Shown piece by piece: positions 23,558 through 31,622 of a DNA stretch of 37,200 nucleotides. Every line of letters begins with the position of its first letter. Positions within the stretch are counted from its first letter, which is position 1. Source of the stretch: Gaiellasilicea sp035645095 (GTDB lineage: Bacteria > Actinomycetota > Thermoleophilia > Gaiellales > Gaiellaceae); assembly GCA_035645095.1 (NCBI GenBank), contig DASQNG010000044.1:1-37200 (forward strand). Direction: 5' to 3'. A program made the translations under genes and the position numbers. The notes beneath the pieces were generated by a model, which ran no database searches, had not been told where the DNA came from, and was given only the letters and a program-made list of their open reading frames with translations.

Positions 23558-26500
23558 GTGCGCAGGCGGAAAGACCGGACGCCGCTCGCGGAGGCGATCG
23601 CCCTCGGCGGTCAGCTCGCGGCGGCGTACTCGTGGCTCGACGCCGACGAGCTCGAGCACGACGAGACGTTCGCCGCGCTCGTCGAGCTGCTCGCCGACAC
23701 GGACGCACTCGACGACGACGCCTTCGAGGAGGTCACACTGCGCGGGGCGAAGTTCCTGCGCGCAGCCGGCCTGGCGGCGGTCGCCGCCGGACGTGCGCCG
23801 CCGGCCGGCCTCGTCGGGGGAGCCGCGGAGCGGTTCGCGCGGGCCGAGTGGGGTGAGCGCCAGCTGCTCCTCCGTGCGCTGGCGCGGCTGGAGGGCAACG
23901 TCGTTCCCGCCGTGCTGGCCGCCGCAGAGGCGGACTGGAGCGACACCCCGCTCGCCCGAGAGGTCGCCCGCTTCCTCGACCGCCGCGTCGCCGCCGGAGA
24001 GCACGTGACGGCGGCCGAGCTCGACGCGCTCGACCCGCGCCTGCAGCCGCTCGTACGGGAGCTCGTCGAGGCGACCGGCGAGGCGGCGCGGAACGTCCTC
24101 CGGCCGGCGCTCGAGGAGTGGCAGCGCTCCACGATCGACGTCGACTTCTTCCGTGAGCTCGGCCGCGTCGTCGAGCTCGATACGCGCCCTCCGGCGACGC
24201 TCGTCGGCTCCCGCGCCGTCGCCGTGGACGCGGTCGCCGGCGCCCTCTCGGCGGCCACGCCGCGCTCCGTCCTCCTGGTCGGCGAGCCGGGCGTCGGCAA
24301 GACCACGCTCATTCTCGAGGCGCTCGAGCGCCTCGGCGGCGAGTGGTTCGCCTTCCAGGCGGGCGCGGCGGACGTGAACGCGGGCCAGGCGTTCATCGGG
24401 ATGCTCGAGGCGCGCGTGCAGGAGATCGTCGGCCGCCTCGCCCGGCGCCGGGTGGCCTGGATCTTCCCCCGCCTGGAGGAGGCACTCTGGTCCGGTCAGC
24501 ACATGCAGAGCCCGCGCGGCGTCCTCGACACCCTGCTGCCGCACGTCGAGACCGGCGACGCCGTCGTCCTCGGCGAGATCGACCCGCTCGCCTACGAGCT
24601 CGTGGTGCAACAGCGACCGCGGGTCGCCCGCCTGTTCGAGGTGATCCGGCTCGCGCCGATGGACGACGCGGGCGCGATCGCCGTCGCGCGCGACTGGGCC
24701 GCCCAGAACGGGCTCGCGGTCGAGGACGCGACGCTCGCCGAGGCGCTCGACCTGGCGACGCACTACCTCCCGGCCACGGCCTCGCCCGGGAACCTCCTGC
24801 GCATGCTCGAGCTCGTGCGCGACCGCGTCGAGCGGGGGGTCGCGACCGAGGTGACCCCGGAGACGGTGATCGCGACGCTCAGCGACGCGACCGGCCTGCC
24901 GCTGCACGTGCTCGACCCGCGGACGCCGCTGGATCTCACACGGGTGCGCGCGCACTTCGAGTCGCGCGTCCTCGGCCAGCCGGACGCGGTCGAGTGCCTG
25001 GTCGACCGGATCGCGCTCGTCAAGGCGGGCCTCACAGACCCGACGCGGCCGCTCGGCGTCTTCCTCTTCGTCGGCCCGACGGGAACGGGGAAGACGGAGA
25101 TCGCGAAGGCGTTCAGCGCCTTCGTGTTCGGCTCCGAGGACCGCCTCGTCCGGCTCGACATGAGCGAGTACCAGACACCCGAGAGCCTCGACCGCCTGCT
25201 CGGCGACGCCGCGAGCGAGCGGGCGGCGGCGCCGCTGATCGCGCAGGTGCGGAAGCAACCGTTCTCCGTGCTCCTCCTCGACGAGTTCGAGAAGGCCCAC
25301 CCGCAGATCTGGGACCTCTTCCTGCAGGTCTTCGACGACGGGCGGCTGACCGACCGCAACGGGCGGACGGTCGACCTGCGCCACTGCGTGATCATCCTGA
25401 CCTCGAACCTGGGCTCCGCGATCCCGTCCGGCCCCGGGATCGGCTTCGTCGGCACGTCCGGCCGGTTCGACGCCGCCGCGGTCGTCAAGTCGGTCGGCCG
25501 CTCGTTCCGGCCCGAGTTCCTGAACCGGCTCGACCGGGTCGTCGTCTTCCGCCCGCTCGGGCGCGACGTCATGCGCGGGCTGCTGGAGAAGGAGCTCGGC
25601 GAGGTGCTCCAGCGCCGCGGCTTCCGCATGCGGTCGTGGGCGGTCGAGTGGGACGAGGCGGCGATCGACTTCCTGATCGAGCGGGGGTTCAGCGCCGAGC
25701 TTGGCGCCCGCCCGCTCAAACGCGCCGTCGAGCAGCACCTGCTGACGCGCCTGGCGAGGACGATCGTGGAACGCAGATTTCCGGAGGGCGACCAGTTCCT
25801 GTTCATCACGGCGCGCGAGCGGGACGGCCTGGACGTCGTCTTCGTCGACCCGGACGCCGATGCCGCTCCGGCGGAGCCGGTCGCGGCCGGGCAGACGCTG
25901 ACGGTGGCTACTGCGGCGCTCGACCCGGCGGGAACGCCGGCCGAGGCCGAGTTCCTGCGCGGGCAGTTGCGCGAGATCGCCGCGGAGGTCTGCGCGTGGG
26001 TCGAGCGGAAGGACGAGCTCCTGGCGCTAACGCGTGAGCCTGGCTTCTGGGACGACGAGGAGCGGCGGGCGGGGATCCTGAAGCAGATCGAGTATCTCGA
26101 CCGGCTGGCGGCCGCGACGGCGACGGCCGAGCGGCTCGGCGTCCGGCTGGCGGGCGGCGGCTCGTCGCGCGACCTCGTCGGGCTGCTCGCGCGGCGCCTG
26201 CACGTCCTGCGCGCGGCCCTGCGCGGGCTCTCGTCGGGGGAGCCGAGCGACGCGCGCCTCGTGATCCGGCCCGGTCATGGTGAGGACGAGGAGCTGTGCG
26301 CCGACTTCGGCAGGGAGCTCGTCGCGATGTACGTCGGCTGGGCGGAGGGACGCGGCATGCGTATTCGCACGAGCGAGGGGGACGATCCGCCCGTCCTGAT
26401 CGTCTCCGGGCTCGGCGCCTACACGCTGCTCCGCCCCGAGGCCGGTCTCCACGTCCTCGAGACGCCGTCGCGCGACCGATCGTTCAGCCGCGTGCCGGTC

Positions 26501-26692
26501 GTGGTGACGGTGGCCCCGCTCGACGAGGCGGCACGGGCCGACGGCGCCGGCGCCGGAGAGCCGGCGATCGTGCGCCGCTATCGCCGCGAACCGTCACCGC
26601 TCGTGCGCGACGCATCCGGCGCGCGCACGGGGCGCATCGACCGCGTCCTCGCCGGCGACTTCGACCTCGTCGCGGAGAGCGGAGCCGCCTAG
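23558..26692 (+). CDS. Clp/Hsp100-like AAA+ protein fused to a release-factor PCRF domain
   Basis: 1044 residues from GTG 23558. The N-terminal 1-200 is an unrecognised helical region, not Clp_N repeats. D1 (about 205-440) has Walker A GEPGVGKTT (242-250), but the Walker B slot reads AWIFPRLEEA (about 300-309) and lacks the Asp-Glu. D2 (about 460-760) has Walker A GPTGTGKT (506-513), Walker B VLLLDEFEKAHP (571-582), sensor 1 LTSN, Arg finger in RPEFLNRLD and sensor 2 GARPLKR. Its pore-loop GYVGY is missing: DRLLGDAASERAAAP occupies that place. Residues about 797-990 match domains 1 and 2 of RF2 (PCRF): REPGFWDDEERRAGILKQ, then LVIRPGHGEDEE...MYVGWAEGRGM and SGLGAYTLLRPEAGLHVL. The catalytic GGQ domain is absent. 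Inference: an ATP-driven remodeller aimed at ribosomes or stalled translation. Confidence 0.88.
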   Translation: MRRRKDRTPLAEAIALGGQLAAAYSWLDADELEHDETFAALVELLADTDALDDDAFEEVTLRGAKFLRAAGLAAVAAGRAPPAGLVGGAAERFARAEWGERQLLLRALARLEGNVVPAVLAAAEADWSDTPLAREVARFLDRRVAAGEHVTAAELDALDPRLQPLVRELVEATGEAARNVLRPALEEWQRSTIDVDFFRELGRVVELDTRPPATLVGSRAVAVDAVAGALSAATPRSVLLVGEPGVGKTTLILEALERLGGEWFAFQAGAADVNAGQAFIGMLEARVQEIVGRLARRRVAWIFPRLEEALWSGQHMQSPRGVLDTLLPHVETGDAVVLGEIDPLAYELVVQQRPRVARLFEVIRLAPMDDAGAIAVARDWAAQNGLAVEDATLAEALDLATHYLPATASPGNLLRMLELVRDRVERGVATEVTPETVIATLSDATGLPLHVLDPRTPLDLTRVRAHFESRVLGQPDAVECLVDRIALVKAGLTDPTRPLGVFLFVGPTGTGKTEIAKAFSAFVFGSEDRLVRLDMSEYQTPESLDRLLGDAASERAAAPLIAQVRKQPFSVLLLDEFEKAHPQIWDLFLQVFDDGRLTDRNGRTVDLRHCVIILTSNLGSAIPSGPGIGFVGTSGRFDAAAVVKSVGRSFRPEFLNRLDRVVVFRPLGRDVMRGLLEKELGEVLQRRGFRMRSWAVEWDEAAIDFLIERGFSAELGARPLKRAVEQHLLTRLARTIVERRFPEGDQFLFITARERDGLDVVFVDPDADAAPAEPVAAGQTLTVATAALDPAGTPAEAEFLRGQLREIAAEVCAWVERKDELLALTREPGFWDDEERRAGILKQIEYLDRLAAATATAERLGVRLAGGGSSRDLVGLLARRLHVLRAALRGLSSGEPSDARLVIRPGHGEDEELCADFGRELVAMYVGWAEGRGMRIRTSEGDDPPVLIVSGLGAYTLLRPEAGLHVLETPSRDRSFSRVPVVVTVAPLDEAARADGAGAGEPAIVRRYRREPSPLVRDASGARTGRIDRVLAGDFDLVAESGAA

Positions 26693-26698
26693 CGGCTC
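26682..26698. terminator. Palindrome over convergent stops of Clp-PCRF and yqeY
   Basis: GAGCCGC-CTA-GCGGCTC is a perfect 7-bp inverted repeat with a 3-nt centre. It contains one stop codon (26690-26692) and reaches into the opposing stop (26697-26699). Confidence 0.45.
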
Positions 26699-27140
26699 AG
26701 GCGAGCTTCTCGCGGACGAGGTGGCTGACGGCCGAGCCGTCCGCCCGTCCCGCCACCTGCGGCATCACGTCGGCCATCACGCGGCCGATGTCGCGCATCG
26801 ACGTCGCCCCGACCTCGGCGATCACGTCGTCGACGATCTCCTCCAGCTCGTCCTCGGAGAGCGGCTCGGGCATGAACTCCTCGAGCACGTCGAGCTCGCC
26901 CTCCTCCTTCGCCGCCTGCTCGTCGCGGCCGGCGTTCCGGAACGCCTCCGCGGCCTCGACCCGCTTCTTCCGCTCCCGCTGCAGCACCTGCAGCTCTTCG
27001 TCCTCCGTGAGGTCGCGCTGGAGCTCCTTCTCGGCCCCCTGCAGGCTCGACAGGATGAGCCGTAGCGCATCGCGGCGCTCGGTGTCCCCCTCGCGCAGGG
27101 CGTCCTCGAGCTCGTGCTTGATCTCCCCGATCAGGCTCAC
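26697..27140 (-). CDS. yqeY: GatB/YqeY domain protein
   Basis: 147 residues from GTG 27140. The start is fixed by AGGAGG (27151-27146) with a 5-nt spacer; this ribosome binding site overlaps the HIT gene stop, so translation is coupled. YqeY matches the tRNA-binding tail domain of amidotransferase GatB (LRLILSSLQGAEKE..., then FMPEPLSEDELEEIV and GRVMADVMPQVAGRADGSAV). Role unclear; thought to bind tRNA. Last gene of the hrcA-dnaJ operon. Confidence 0.93.
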   Translation of the reverse strand: MSLIGEIKHELEDALREGDTERRDALRLILSSLQGAEKELQRDLTEDEELQVLQRERKKRVEAAEAFRNAGRDEQAAKEEGELDVLEEFMPEPLSEDELEEIVDDVIAEVGATSMRDIGRVMADVMPQVAGRADGSAVSHLVREKLA

Positions 27141-27150
27141 CCCGTCCTCC

Positions 27151-27480
27151 TCACTCCGGCATCCCCGTGATCTTCCCACCCAGGACGTGCCAGTGCAGGT
27201 GGAAGATCGTCTGGCCGCCGCCCGGGCCGACGTTGACGACGACGCGGTAGTCGGTCAGGCCTGCTCCCCGCGCCGTCTCGGCGACGAACTCGAGCATCCG
27301 CTTCGCCTCCTCCGGCGGAAACGCGCCGACGTCGCGGAAGGTGTCGACGTGCCGCTCCGGCAGCACGAGCAGGTGCGTCTCCGCCTGCGGGTTGATGTCA
27401 CGGATCGCTGCGAAACCGTCCGCCCGCGCCACGTGGTCGCCCTCGCGCGCGAGCTTGCAGAAGAGGCAGTCAGGCTGCAT
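27151..27480 (-). CDS. HIT-family nucleotide hydrolase
   Basis: 109 residues from ATG 27480, overlapping mtaB by 11 bp. The histidine triad HLHWHVLGG lies near the C-terminus. The N-terminal CLFCKL pair is the CxxC seen in zinc-containing HIT/HinT proteins. It probably hydrolyses AMP-linked substrates such as aminoacyl- or lysyl-AMP. The family is commonly found in this operon. Confidence 0.94.
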   Translation of the reverse strand: MQPDCLFCKLAREGDHVARADGFAAIRDINPQAETHLLVLPERHVDTFRDVGAFPPEEAKRMLEFVAETARGAGLTDYRVVVNVGPGGGQTIFHLHWHVLGGKITGMPE

Positions 27481-28666
27481 CCGCGAGGATCCCCTCGTCG
27501 GTGACGTCGCGGCCGCGCACCTTGACGAGCTGCCCGACGGGCGCGTCGACGAGCCAGGGCGAGTAGTCGGCACCGTAGCCGCGTCCGGGGCGGTCGACCA
27601 GCACAAGGTCCTCCTGCCCGACCTTCGTCGACCAGCGGGCCCGACAGCCGGCGTCGGAGAGCGCGCGCAGCCGGGCGCTCCGCTCCTTCTTCACCTCGGG
27701 CGCGACCGTGTCGGCCGCGGCGGTAGCCGTCCCCGGCCGCGGCGAGTAGGGGAAGACGTGCACCTTCGTCAGCCCGGCGGCCTGCACCGCCGCGAGCGTT
27801 CGCTCGAAGGCCGCGTCGTCCTCGGCGGGGAAGCCGACGATGACGTCGGCCGTCAGGTTGAAGTCGCGCAGGCCGTCGAGTTTCGCGAGATAGCGGCCGA
27901 CGCTGTAGCGGCGACCCATCGCGCGCAGCACGGCGTCGTCGCCGGACTGGAGCGGCACGTGCAGGTGCGGGCCGACGGTGGGCGTCTCGCGGAGCGCCGA
28001 GACGAGGTCGTCGTCGACGTGGTTGATCTCGATCGACGAGAGCCGGAGGCGCTCCACGCCCGGCACGGCTCCCGCTTCTCGGACGAGACGCGCGACGGTG
28101 TAGCCTGCGGCGCGGTCGCGGAAGCAGCCCAGGTTGACGCCCGTGAGCACGATCTCGCGGTGGCCCTGCGCAGCGCGCCTCGCGACCTCCGCGAGCACGG
28201 CCGCCGCGCTCCGGCTCCGGGTCGCTCCCCGCACGAGCGGGATCACGCAGAAGTTGCACGAGAAGCTGCAGCCGTCCTGGATCTTGACGAACGCGCGCAC
28301 GCGGTCGAGCCGCGCCTCGGCCTGTACGCAGGCGATCGCGCCGACGTCGCCGGCGACCGTCTCCACCGTCTGCTCCAGCCTGCCGCGGACGACCGTGACG
28401 TTCGGGGGGAGCCCGTCGAACGCCGTCTCGGAGAGTTGCGCGCCGCAGCCGGTGACGTAGACGCGCCCGTGGCTCCGGGCCGCGCGCGCGGCCGCCTGGC
28501 GCGACTTCGCCAGCGCCTCGTTCGTGACGCAGCAGGTGTTGACGACGGCGACGTCGCCGGCGTCGGTCACCTCGGCGTGGCCGTCGGCGAGCAGCCGTTC
28601 GCGCAGCGCCTGCGCGTCGGTGTGGGAGACCTTGCAGCCGAGGAACCGGACGGAGAAGCGCGCCAC
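27470..28666 (-). CDS. mtaB: tRNA t6A37 methylthiotransferase MtaB
   Basis: 398 residues. Radical-SAM enzyme that converts t6A37 to ms2t6A37 in ANN-decoding tRNAs. The UPF0004 domain cysteines are in LGCKV, NTCCVTN and TGCGAQ (first FeS cluster). The radical-SAM motif CSFSCNFC (C-x3-C-x2-C) and the C-terminal TRAM-like segment (VGQEDLVLVDRPGRG...) are present. GTG start with TAGACT 8 nt upstream, so it may have its own promoter within the operon. Confidence 0.93.
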   Translation of the reverse strand: MARFSVRFLGCKVSHTDAQALRERLLADGHAEVTDAGDVAVVNTCCVTNEALAKSRQAAARAARSHGRVYVTGCGAQLSETAFDGLPPNVTVVRGRLEQTVETVAGDVGAIACVQAEARLDRVRAFVKIQDGCSFSCNFCVIPLVRGATRSRSAAAVLAEVARRAAQGHREIVLTGVNLGCFRDRAAGYTVARLVREAGAVPGVERLRLSSIEINHVDDDLVSALRETPTVGPHLHVPLQSGDDAVLRAMGRRYSVGRYLAKLDGLRDFNLTADVIVGFPAEDDAAFERTLAAVQAAGLTKVHVFPYSPRPGTATAAADTVAPEVKKERSARLRALSDAGCRARWSTKVGQEDLVLVDRPGRGYGADYSPWLVDAPVGQLVKVRGRDVTDEGILADAA

Positions 28667-28674
28667 GGCGGCGA

Positions 28675-28680
28675 AGTCTA
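28675..28680 (-). promoter_or_regulatory. Leaderless -10 (TAGACT) of mtaB
   Basis: TAGACT, 8 nt, GTG 28666. It sits in the 21-bp gap after prmA, so it would be an internal promoter. Confidence 0.4.
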
Positions 28681-28687
28681 GGTCGCG

Positions 28688-29452
28688 CTACTCCCGCGCG
28701 TGCACGTCGGCGGCCCAGCCGTCCTGCTCCACGCGGCGGAGCGGGCGGTAGCCCGGCAGGTGCGGCCGCTCCGACACGAGGTAGCCGGAGGTGATCGCCC
28801 GCCCCACGTCGAGCCGCGGCACCAGCCGCTCGACGGCGTCCACGGCGATGTTGGCGAGCGCGAGGTCGGCCGTCGGGAGTGCGTCGACCGCGAGGTCGGC
28901 CACGTGCGCCGTGACGGCCACGCCGTTCACAGCCGCGTTGCGGAGGGTCGCCTCGACCGCCTGCGGGTCGACGTCGACCGCCACGACGGGCGAGAAGCCG
29001 AGTTTCACGGCCGCGATCGCGAGCACCCCGGAGCCGCAGCCGACGTCGACGACCGACCCCGCCCCCTCGGCCGCGAGCAGCTCGAGGCACAGCCGCGTCG
29101 TCGGATGCCCACCGGTGCCGAACGCGCGGCCGGGGTCGATCACGATCGCGACGGAACCCGGGTCGGGCTCCTCCCACGGCGGCCCGATCCAGAGGTCGCC
29201 GACGCGCTGCGGCCGGTGGAACCGCCGCCAGCGATCCTCCCACCCCGCCTCGACGTCGGCGGCCGTGCCTGTGCCGAACGCCTGCCAGATCCGCTCCTCG
29301 CCGCCGGCGTCCGTGTAGGCGGTGAGCTCGACGGAGTCGTCCGCCTCGCGCTCCTCGAAGCCCTGCGGGAAGAGCTCGAGCATGACGGCGCGCGCCGGCT
29401 CCGCACGCGCGACGGGGACGGTGATCGAGACGCGGCGGAGCGGCGCGCTCAG
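28688..29452 (-). CDS. prmA: Ribosomal protein L11 methyltransferase, probable CTG start
   Basis: 254 residues. SAM-dependent trimethylation of L11. DPGRAFGTGGHPTTRLCLELL, VDVGCGSGVLAIAA, AVDVDPQAV and LANI are PrmA signatures. No ATG, GTG or TTG lies near the expected N-terminus, which by family should be just before LRRVSITVPV. The CTG at 29452 overlaps the dnaJ stop as CTGA, the same 4-bp geometry as the ATGA/GTGA junctions elsewhere in this window, so a CTG start with translational coupling is the best reading. The next ATG is inside the first domain (AVMLELF) and would remove the first strand. Confidence 0.88.
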   Translation of the reverse strand: MSAPLRRVSITVPVARAEPARAVMLELFPQGFEEREADDSVELTAYTDAGGEERIWQAFGTGTAADVEAGWEDRWRRFHRPQRVGDLWIGPPWEEPDPGSVAIVIDPGRAFGTGGHPTTRLCLELLAAEGAGSVVDVGCGSGVLAIAAVKLGFSPVVAVDVDPQAVEATLRNAAVNGVAVTAHVADLAVDALPTADLALANIAVDAVERLVPRLDVGRAITSGYLVSERPHLPGYRPLRRVEQDGWAADVHARE

Positions 29453-30564
29453 CGGAGGGCGCTCTTCAGCTTCTCGAAGAAGCCGCCGTCGCGGCGGTAC
29501 GTGTCGTCGCCGGAGTGCTGCTCGAACTGCTCGAGCAGGCTGCGCTGCTCGGCGGTGAGTCGCCGCGGGACGACGACGTTGACGAACACCCGCTGGTCGC
29601 CGCGGCCGAAGCGCTGGAGCGCCGGCAGGCCCTTGCCGCGGAGGACTCGTACCTCCCCGGGCTGTGTCCCGGGCTCGAACTCGAGCTCGACGTCTCCCTC
29701 GAGCGTCGGGACGGTCACCGTCGCCCCGAGCGCCGCCTCCACGATCGTGAGGTCGACGGTCGAGAGGACGTCGTCGCCGTCGCGCTCGAACCGCGCGTCG
29801 GGCGCCACGTGCACCTCGACGTAGACGTCGCCTGCCGGGCCGCCGCCGGCTCCGGCGTGGCCCTCGCCGCGGATCCGGATCTGCTGCCCGTGGTGGATCC
29901 CCTGCGGGATGTCGACGTCGAGCGCCTTCGCGTGCAGCCGCCGCCCTGCGCCGTCGCACGCGCCGCAGCGCGTCTCCGGGACGCTGCCGCGGCCGCCGCA
30001 GCTCGGGCAGGCCTGTGTGCGCACGAACTCGCCGAAGACGCTGCGCGACACCTGCTGCAGCCTCCCGGTACCACCGCAGGTGGGACAGCCGACGACGATC
30101 GAGCCCGGCTCGGAGCCGTCGCCGCCGCAGTGGTCGCAGGTCGAGGCGACCTCGAGCTCGACGCGTCTCGTCGTGCCGGTGAACGCCTCCTGGAGCTCCA
30201 CCGCCACCACCGCCTGCACGTCGGCGCCGCGGGCGGCGCCCCGCCCGGAGCGGCCGAAGAGGTCGTCGCCGAAGAACGCCGCGAAGATGTCGCCGAGGTT
30301 CCCGAGGTCGAAGTCGGTCGGCGTGTAGCCGCCGCGCTTCAGCCCGGCGTGGCCGTACTGGTCGTAGAGCCGCCGCGTCTCTGCGTTCGAGAGCACCTCG
30401 TACGCCTGCGCCACCTCCTTGAACCGCTCCGCGGCCTCCGGGTCGGGCGAGACGTCGGGGTGCAGCTCGCGGGCGAGGCGGCGGAACGCCTTCTTGATCT
30501 CCGAGTCACTGGCGCCGCGCGCGACGCCGAGCAGGTCGTAGAGGTCGCGCTCCGCGGTCGCCAT
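29449..30564 (-). CDS. dnaJ: Chaperone DnaJ
   Basis: 371 residues. Hsp70 co-chaperone. The J domain (about 7-72) has HPD in ELHPDVS. The Gly/Phe region is short. Four zinc-finger repeats follow: CDHCGGDG, CPTCGGTG, CPSCGGRG and CGACDGAG (about 142-205). The C-terminal substrate domains end in a dimerisation segment. ATG 30564 has TAGGCT 6 nt upstream, so it may be transcribed separately from hrcA. Confidence 0.96.
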   Translation of the reverse strand: MATAERDLYDLLGVARGASDSEIKKAFRRLARELHPDVSPDPEAAERFKEVAQAYEVLSNAETRRLYDQYGHAGLKRGGYTPTDFDLGNLGDIFAAFFGDDLFGRSGRGAARGADVQAVVAVELQEAFTGTTRRVELEVASTCDHCGGDGSEPGSIVVGCPTCGGTGRLQQVSRSVFGEFVRTQACPSCGGRGSVPETRCGACDGAGRRLHAKALDVDIPQGIHHGQQIRIRGEGHAGAGGGPAGDVYVEVHVAPDARFERDGDDVLSTVDLTIVEAALGATVTVPTLEGDVELEFEPGTQPGEVRVLRGKGLPALQRFGRGDQRVFVNVVVPRRLTAEQRSLLEQFEQHSGDDTYRRDGGFFEKLKSALR

Positions 30565-30570
30565 CGGGCA

Positions 30571-30576
30571 AGCCTA
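30571..30576 (-). promoter_or_regulatory. Leaderless -10 (TAGGCT) of dnaJ
   Basis: TAGGCT, 6 nt (TGCCCG), ATG 30564, in the 21-bp hrcA-dnaJ gap. Confidence 0.45.
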
Positions 30577-30585
30577 GCTGCGGCG

Positions 30586-31608
30586 TCAGTCCGTCTCGTA
30601 CGCCGCCTCGACGAGCCTGGAGAGCTCGAGGGCGGCCCCGCGAACGGTCCGCAGCGCCATCGGATAGTCCATTCGCAGCGGCCCGAGCAGGCCGACCATG
30701 CCGAGCGTGCGGGTCGAGAGCCCGTACGTCGCGCCGACCAGGGAGACCTCCTCCAGGCCCGGGTGGTCGAGCCCGACGCGGACGAAGCCACGGCGGCCAT
30801 CGAAGGCCTCGCCGATCAGCTCCAGCAGCCGCGTCCGTTGCTCGAGCGCGGAGAGGAGCTGCCGGCACGCCTCCAGCTCCTCCGGCCGCACCCTGTCGAG
30901 GAGGGAGGCGGCTCCGCCGACGTAGAGCGCCTGCGCTGGGGGCGTCCCCAGCTCGAGGAACGCCGCGCGAAGCGCATCGAGGAACCATTGCTCGCGCGGC
31001 GACAGACCCTCGTCGGCGATCCGGCGGCGGAGCAGATGGGTGCCGAGCTGCACGCCTGCCAGGCGCTCGTTCAGGTACTCGTGCGCCCACGACGCGAGGC
31101 CGGGGTCCACCGGGTCGTCGAAGGTGAAGAGGCGCTTGGCGACACCGCCCGTGGACGTGATCGTCACCACCATCACCACCGTCGGTTGCAGCAGCAGCAC
31201 TTCGACGTGCCGGACGGTCGCCGTCTCGAGCGGCGGAGCCGAGACGAGCGCCAGGAGCCGGGTCACCTGCGACAGCGTCTCCGTCGTCGACTGGAGCGCG
31301 TCCTCGACCTCGGCGCGCATCGGAGTCAGGTCGAGCGGGAACCGCTGGGGCCGCGGCTCCTGCCGCTCGAGCACCTCCGCGGCGTAGAGGCGGTAGCCGG
31401 CCTCCGTCGGGATGCGTCCGGCCGACGTGTGCGGGTGCGTCAGCAGCCCGAGCGCCTCGAGCTCGGCGAGCTCGTTCCGCACGGTCGACGGGGATAGCGG
31501 CAGCCCGGAGCGCTCGACGAGGGTCTTCGACCCCACCGGCTCACCGGTGGCAACGTAGTCCTCGACGACGCGGCGGAGGATCTCGCGCTTCCGGTCGCTG
31601 AGCTGCAT
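30586..31608 (-). CDS. hrcA: Heat-inducible transcription repressor HrcA
   Basis: 340 residues from ATG 31608. An N-terminal winged helix (LSDRKREILRRVVEDYVATGEPVGSK...STVRNELAELE) binds CIRCE operators. A GAF-like domain and the C-terminal DYPMALRTVRGAALELSRL segment follow. No CIRCE (TTAGCACTC-N9-GAGTGCTAA) is visible in this window, so its targets (groESL, dnaK) must lie elsewhere. Confidence 0.95.
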   Translation of the reverse strand: MQLSDRKREILRRVVEDYVATGEPVGSKTLVERSGLPLSPSTVRNELAELEALGLLTHPHTSAGRIPTEAGYRLYAAEVLERQEPRPQRFPLDLTPMRAEVEDALQSTTETLSQVTRLLALVSAPPLETATVRHVEVLLLQPTVVMVVTITSTGGVAKRLFTFDDPVDPGLASWAHEYLNERLAGVQLGTHLLRRRIADEGLSPREQWFLDALRAAFLELGTPPAQALYVGGAASLLDRVRPEELEACRQLLSALEQRTRLLELIGEAFDGRRGFVRVGLDHPGLEEVSLVGATYGLSTRTLGMVGLLGPLRMDYPMALRTVRGAALELSRLVEAAYETD

Positions 31609-31616
31609 TTGCAGGG

Positions 31617-31622
31617 ATTCTA
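31617..31622 (-). promoter_or_regulatory. Leaderless -10 (TAGAAT) of hrcA
   Basis: TAGAAT, 8 nt (CCCTGCAA), ATG 31608. The TAG of the hexamer is also the hemW stop codon. Confidence 0.45.

Noticed and set aside
23198..25738. 846-residue minus-strand open frame opposite the Clp-PCRF gene
   Set aside because: Mirror frame of a gene with intact AAA motifs; no motifs of its own.
19791..26692. Tail-tube protein and Clp-like ATPase as a T6SS tube/ClpV pair
   Set aside because: They are 3.3 kb apart, on different transcription units, separated by a conserved housekeeping operon, and the Clp protein has a PCRF tail rather than ClpV features.
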